Assembly: GCA_030621845.1 (NCBI GenBank)
Contig: JAUXHA010000013.1
Coordinates: forward strand, 1-37,888
Direction of reading: 5' to 3'
Source: Spongiibacteraceae bacterium
Lineage (GTDB): Bacteria; Pseudomonadota; Gammaproteobacteria; Pseudomonadales; Dasaniaceae
Length of the DNA stretch: 37,888 nucleotides
Positions 36,695-37,888 of the stretch are shown here, piece by piece (the stretch's first letter is position 1; every line of letters begins with the position of its first letter). Both the position numbers and the translations under genes were made by a program. The notes under the pieces are model-generated. The model searched no databases and had not been told where the DNA came from. It was given only the letters and a program-made list of their open reading frames with translations.

Positions 36695-37237
36695 CTACCA
36701 GTATTTTTGGTCACTGAGTGCCTCAACGCATTTAGTGGCACCTTGCATAGCTTTAATAGGCGTTCCATCAAGCGACTGTGCCAACCAACCTTCAGGTTGG
36801 CTTAATTCAAATGGCGCTTTTACAACACCTTCACTGATTTGCTTAAAGCCTGTTTTGGAATAATAGTTTGGGTCGCCGTATGTGAAAACCAAATTAACAC
36901 TTAGGGCTTTTAACTGATTAAGCCCATAGTTTATTAATTGCTGCCCTATACCAGAACCCTGGACGCTGGTAGAAATTGAAACAGGGGATAAAATAAAAGC
37001 AACTTCGCCACCAGGTACAATAAAACAGCTAAAGAATATAGATCCGACAATACGATCATTAGAAGTTGCAACACAGCCGATTAAATCGCGTGATTCGGTT
37101 GTAGCAATTAAGTCTGAAACTAAATTGCCAATTATTTGGCCTTCCGATTCATTTTCTGATGCAGAGAATACTTTGGTAAATAGCTCAATCACTTCCTGAG
37201 TATGTAATGAGTTGAATAATGATAATTTTATTTCCAT
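36695..37237 (-). CDS. GNAT family N-acetyltransferase
   Basis: The 180-residue protein has the GNAT fold. VGSIFFSCF and VAFILSPVSISTSVQGSGIGQQLINYGLNQLKAL correspond to strand 4 and the acetyl-CoA loop (Q-x-SGIGQQL, the Q/RxxGxG/A motif). LVFTYGDPNYYSKTGFKQ is the typical YhbS-type GDPxYYxxxGF stretch. The substrate is unknown. GNAT enzymes are frequent cargo of integron gene cassettes. The start is 36 bases from the GTTAGGT box of the attC-like site on its 5' side, the usual position of a cassette gene. Confidence 0.9.
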   Translation of the reverse strand: MEIKLSLFNSLHTQEVIELFTKVFSASENESEGQIIGNLVSDLIATTESRDLIGCVATSNDRIVGSIFFSCFIVPGGEVAFILSPVSISTSVQGSGIGQQLINYGLNQLKALSVNLVFTYGDPNYYSKTGFKQISEGVVKAPFELSQPEGWLAQSLDGTPIKAMQGATKCVEALSDQKYW

Positions 37238-37272
37238 TTATTTCTCGATAGTTTATTTATCCTCATCTGGAC

Positions 37273-37407
37273 ACCTAACGAAGCTGTAAAATAACGGCCC
37301 CTTACTTTTCTTTCAGGCCACTTTCTGTACGAAAATCATGATCATATGTTATATCGCGGGTTTTTCTACAGCCGCAAGGCTGTCGCGATCGGTACGGCTT
37401 GTTAAGC
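37273..37407 (-). repeat. Candidate integron attC recombination site, 135 bp
   Basis: Read on the minus strand, the element opens with GCTTAAC (fits RYYYAAC; 37407-37401), which contains the stop codon of the gene at 37402, and closes with GTTAGGT (fits GTTRRRY; 37279-37273). The arms are imperfect inverted repeats: TTAACAAGCCGT against CTAACGAAGCTGT when reverse complemented, with one extra base in one arm, as attC sites have. Inside is a nested hairpin (ATCGCG, ACAGCC, loop, GGCTGT, spacer, CGCGAT). Length is near that of Vibrio repeats. The boxes and position are seen; calling it attC is inference. Confidence 0.6.
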
Positions 37408-37779
37408 GCCTTTAGCGCCGCGCTTTGTTTGATTAATAAAGTATATTAACGCCCCAATCGAACCCGCAATATAGATTAGCGTACCGATATATCCTGTAAC
37501 AGGGCCTAGCAGCGCAACTTCGGATGCATTTCTCAATTGCGCTATTGCAGAAACGTATTCGAATGTCTCACTAAATGCTTGCAGGTAGCCGGAAATCGTA
37601 GCTATGGAGATAAATAGATAAAGAAATATGAGTGATGATTTTACCTTTGTGTTGATTGAGCTTCCAAGAAAATAGCCGATTAACACAATAGAAGTTGATG
37701 CGGTCATCCAAAAGGTAAGGTAGGCCATAATCAACGATCGGGTTTCTATTGTTAAATATGTTAACTCATATTCCGTCAT
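37402..37779 (-). CDS. Small four-helix membrane protein of unknown function, cassette-like
   Basis: I do not recognise a family. The 125-residue protein has four hydrophobic segments: MAYLTFWMTASTSIVLIGYFL, SSLIFLYLFISIATISGYL, a weaker one around ASEVALLGPVTGYIG, and TLIYIAGSIGALIYFI, ending in a basic tail (NQTKRGAKGA). Small membrane proteins of this kind are common in integron cassettes. ATG 37779 is preferred because AGGA is then 7 bases upstream; starts at 37782, 37800 and 37824 are also open. Its TAA is embedded in the first box of the attC-like site. Confidence 0.7.
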   Translation of the reverse strand: MTEYELTYLTIETRSLIMAYLTFWMTASTSIVLIGYFLGSSINTKVKSSLIFLYLFISIATISGYLQAFSETFEYVSAIAQLRNASEVALLGPVTGYIGTLIYIAGSIGALIYFINQTKRGAKGA

Positions 37780-37816
37780 CATCAGTTCCTGCTGAATCAT
37801 TATGGCCATTGATGTT

Positions 37817-37888
37817 GCCCACAAAAAGTGGGCGCGGGTTTACGCGCACGTCTCATCGTAAAGTTGTCCCACTTGCGCGCTTTGTTAC
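37817..37888 (-). repeat. Structured attC-like sequence at the right edge
   Basis: On the minus strand the edge reads GTAACAAAGCGCGCAAGTGG, then GAC, the style of an attC 5' half. AAGTGGG pairs with CCCACTT (plus 37868-37874 with 37826-37832) and TTTACG pairs with CGTAAA (37857-37862 with 37839-37844), giving a long imperfect hairpin. A small perfect hairpin (GCCCAC, AAAAA, GTGGGC; 37817-37833) overlaps one arm. A GTTRRRY box is not found and the window cuts the other end, so the call is weak. Confidence 0.35.

Noticed and set aside
37817-37833. Hairpin GCCCAC-AAAAA-GTGGGC taken as a terminator
   Set aside because: There is no T-run after the stem on either strand; the A/T run is in the loop. 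It fits better as part of the larger structured element.

Overview
The window looks like the chromosome of a free-living, probably marine gammaproteobacterium related to Pseudomonas and the Cellvibrionales. From memory, two of its gene blocks follow Pseudomonas gene order. One is rubredoxin/rubredoxin reductase - HU - recG/oxyR - ridA - spoT - rpoZ - gmk - yicC - rph - crc - pyrE - argB - algC - coaBC - radC - rpmB - rpmG. The other is mutM - ferredoxin - coaD - rsmD - ftsY - ftsE - ftsX - rpoH - trmB. The slmA gene beside pyrE is a broader gammaproteobacterial feature. No rRNA, tRNA, CRISPR array or insertion sequence was seen.

Layout: 1-951 is a gene-poor, partly AT-rich leader region. 952-5196 carries a rubredoxin-reductase fusion, HU, a DUF1415 protein, a dicarboxylate/amino-acid:cation symporter and a small unknown protein. 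5264-7482 (minus strand) is a decayed oxyR-recG operon: recG has an in-frame amber codon, and oxyR is reduced to a 43-codon remnant that still overlaps the recG start. 7693-8831 encodes an orphan solute-binding protein and a small exported protein with a TonB-box-like segment. 8905-13482 (minus) is the ridA-spoT-rpoZ-gmk-yicC cluster for ppGpp, nucleotide and RNA metabolism, followed by rph, a Crc-like protein, pyrE, a DUF4124 protein and slmA. 17588-22304 (minus) holds coaBC, a long membrane-anchored AlgC-type phosphomannomutase/phosphoglucomutase and argB. 22393-24596 holds radC, rpmB-rpmG and mutM. 25268-26673 (minus) is rsmD-coaD-ferredoxin, and 26750-30913 is ftsY-ftsE-ftsX followed by rpoH.

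The strongest regulatory signal is a perfect CIRCE operator (TTAGCACTC-N9-GAGTGCTAA, 30008-30034) directly upstream of rpoH. It suggests that the HrcA repressor controls the heat-shock sigma factor itself, linking the two classical heat-shock circuits.

From about 31 kb the content becomes more accessory: DUF423, trmB, an LLM-class flavin oxidoreductase, a MORN/YwqK-like exported protein, a possible lysozyme inhibitor (PliI-like), a YafD-like EEP hydrolase and a phosphotransferase. The last 1.7 kb (36183-37888) is more AT-rich. It carries three small minus-strand genes whose junctions resemble integron attC sites, with RYYYAAC/GTTRRRY boxes and imperfect inverted repeats. I read it as the end of a chromosomal integron cassette array or an isolated cassette cluster; any integrase would lie beyond the right edge.

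All product names rest on reading motifs and recalled family features. No database search was run.
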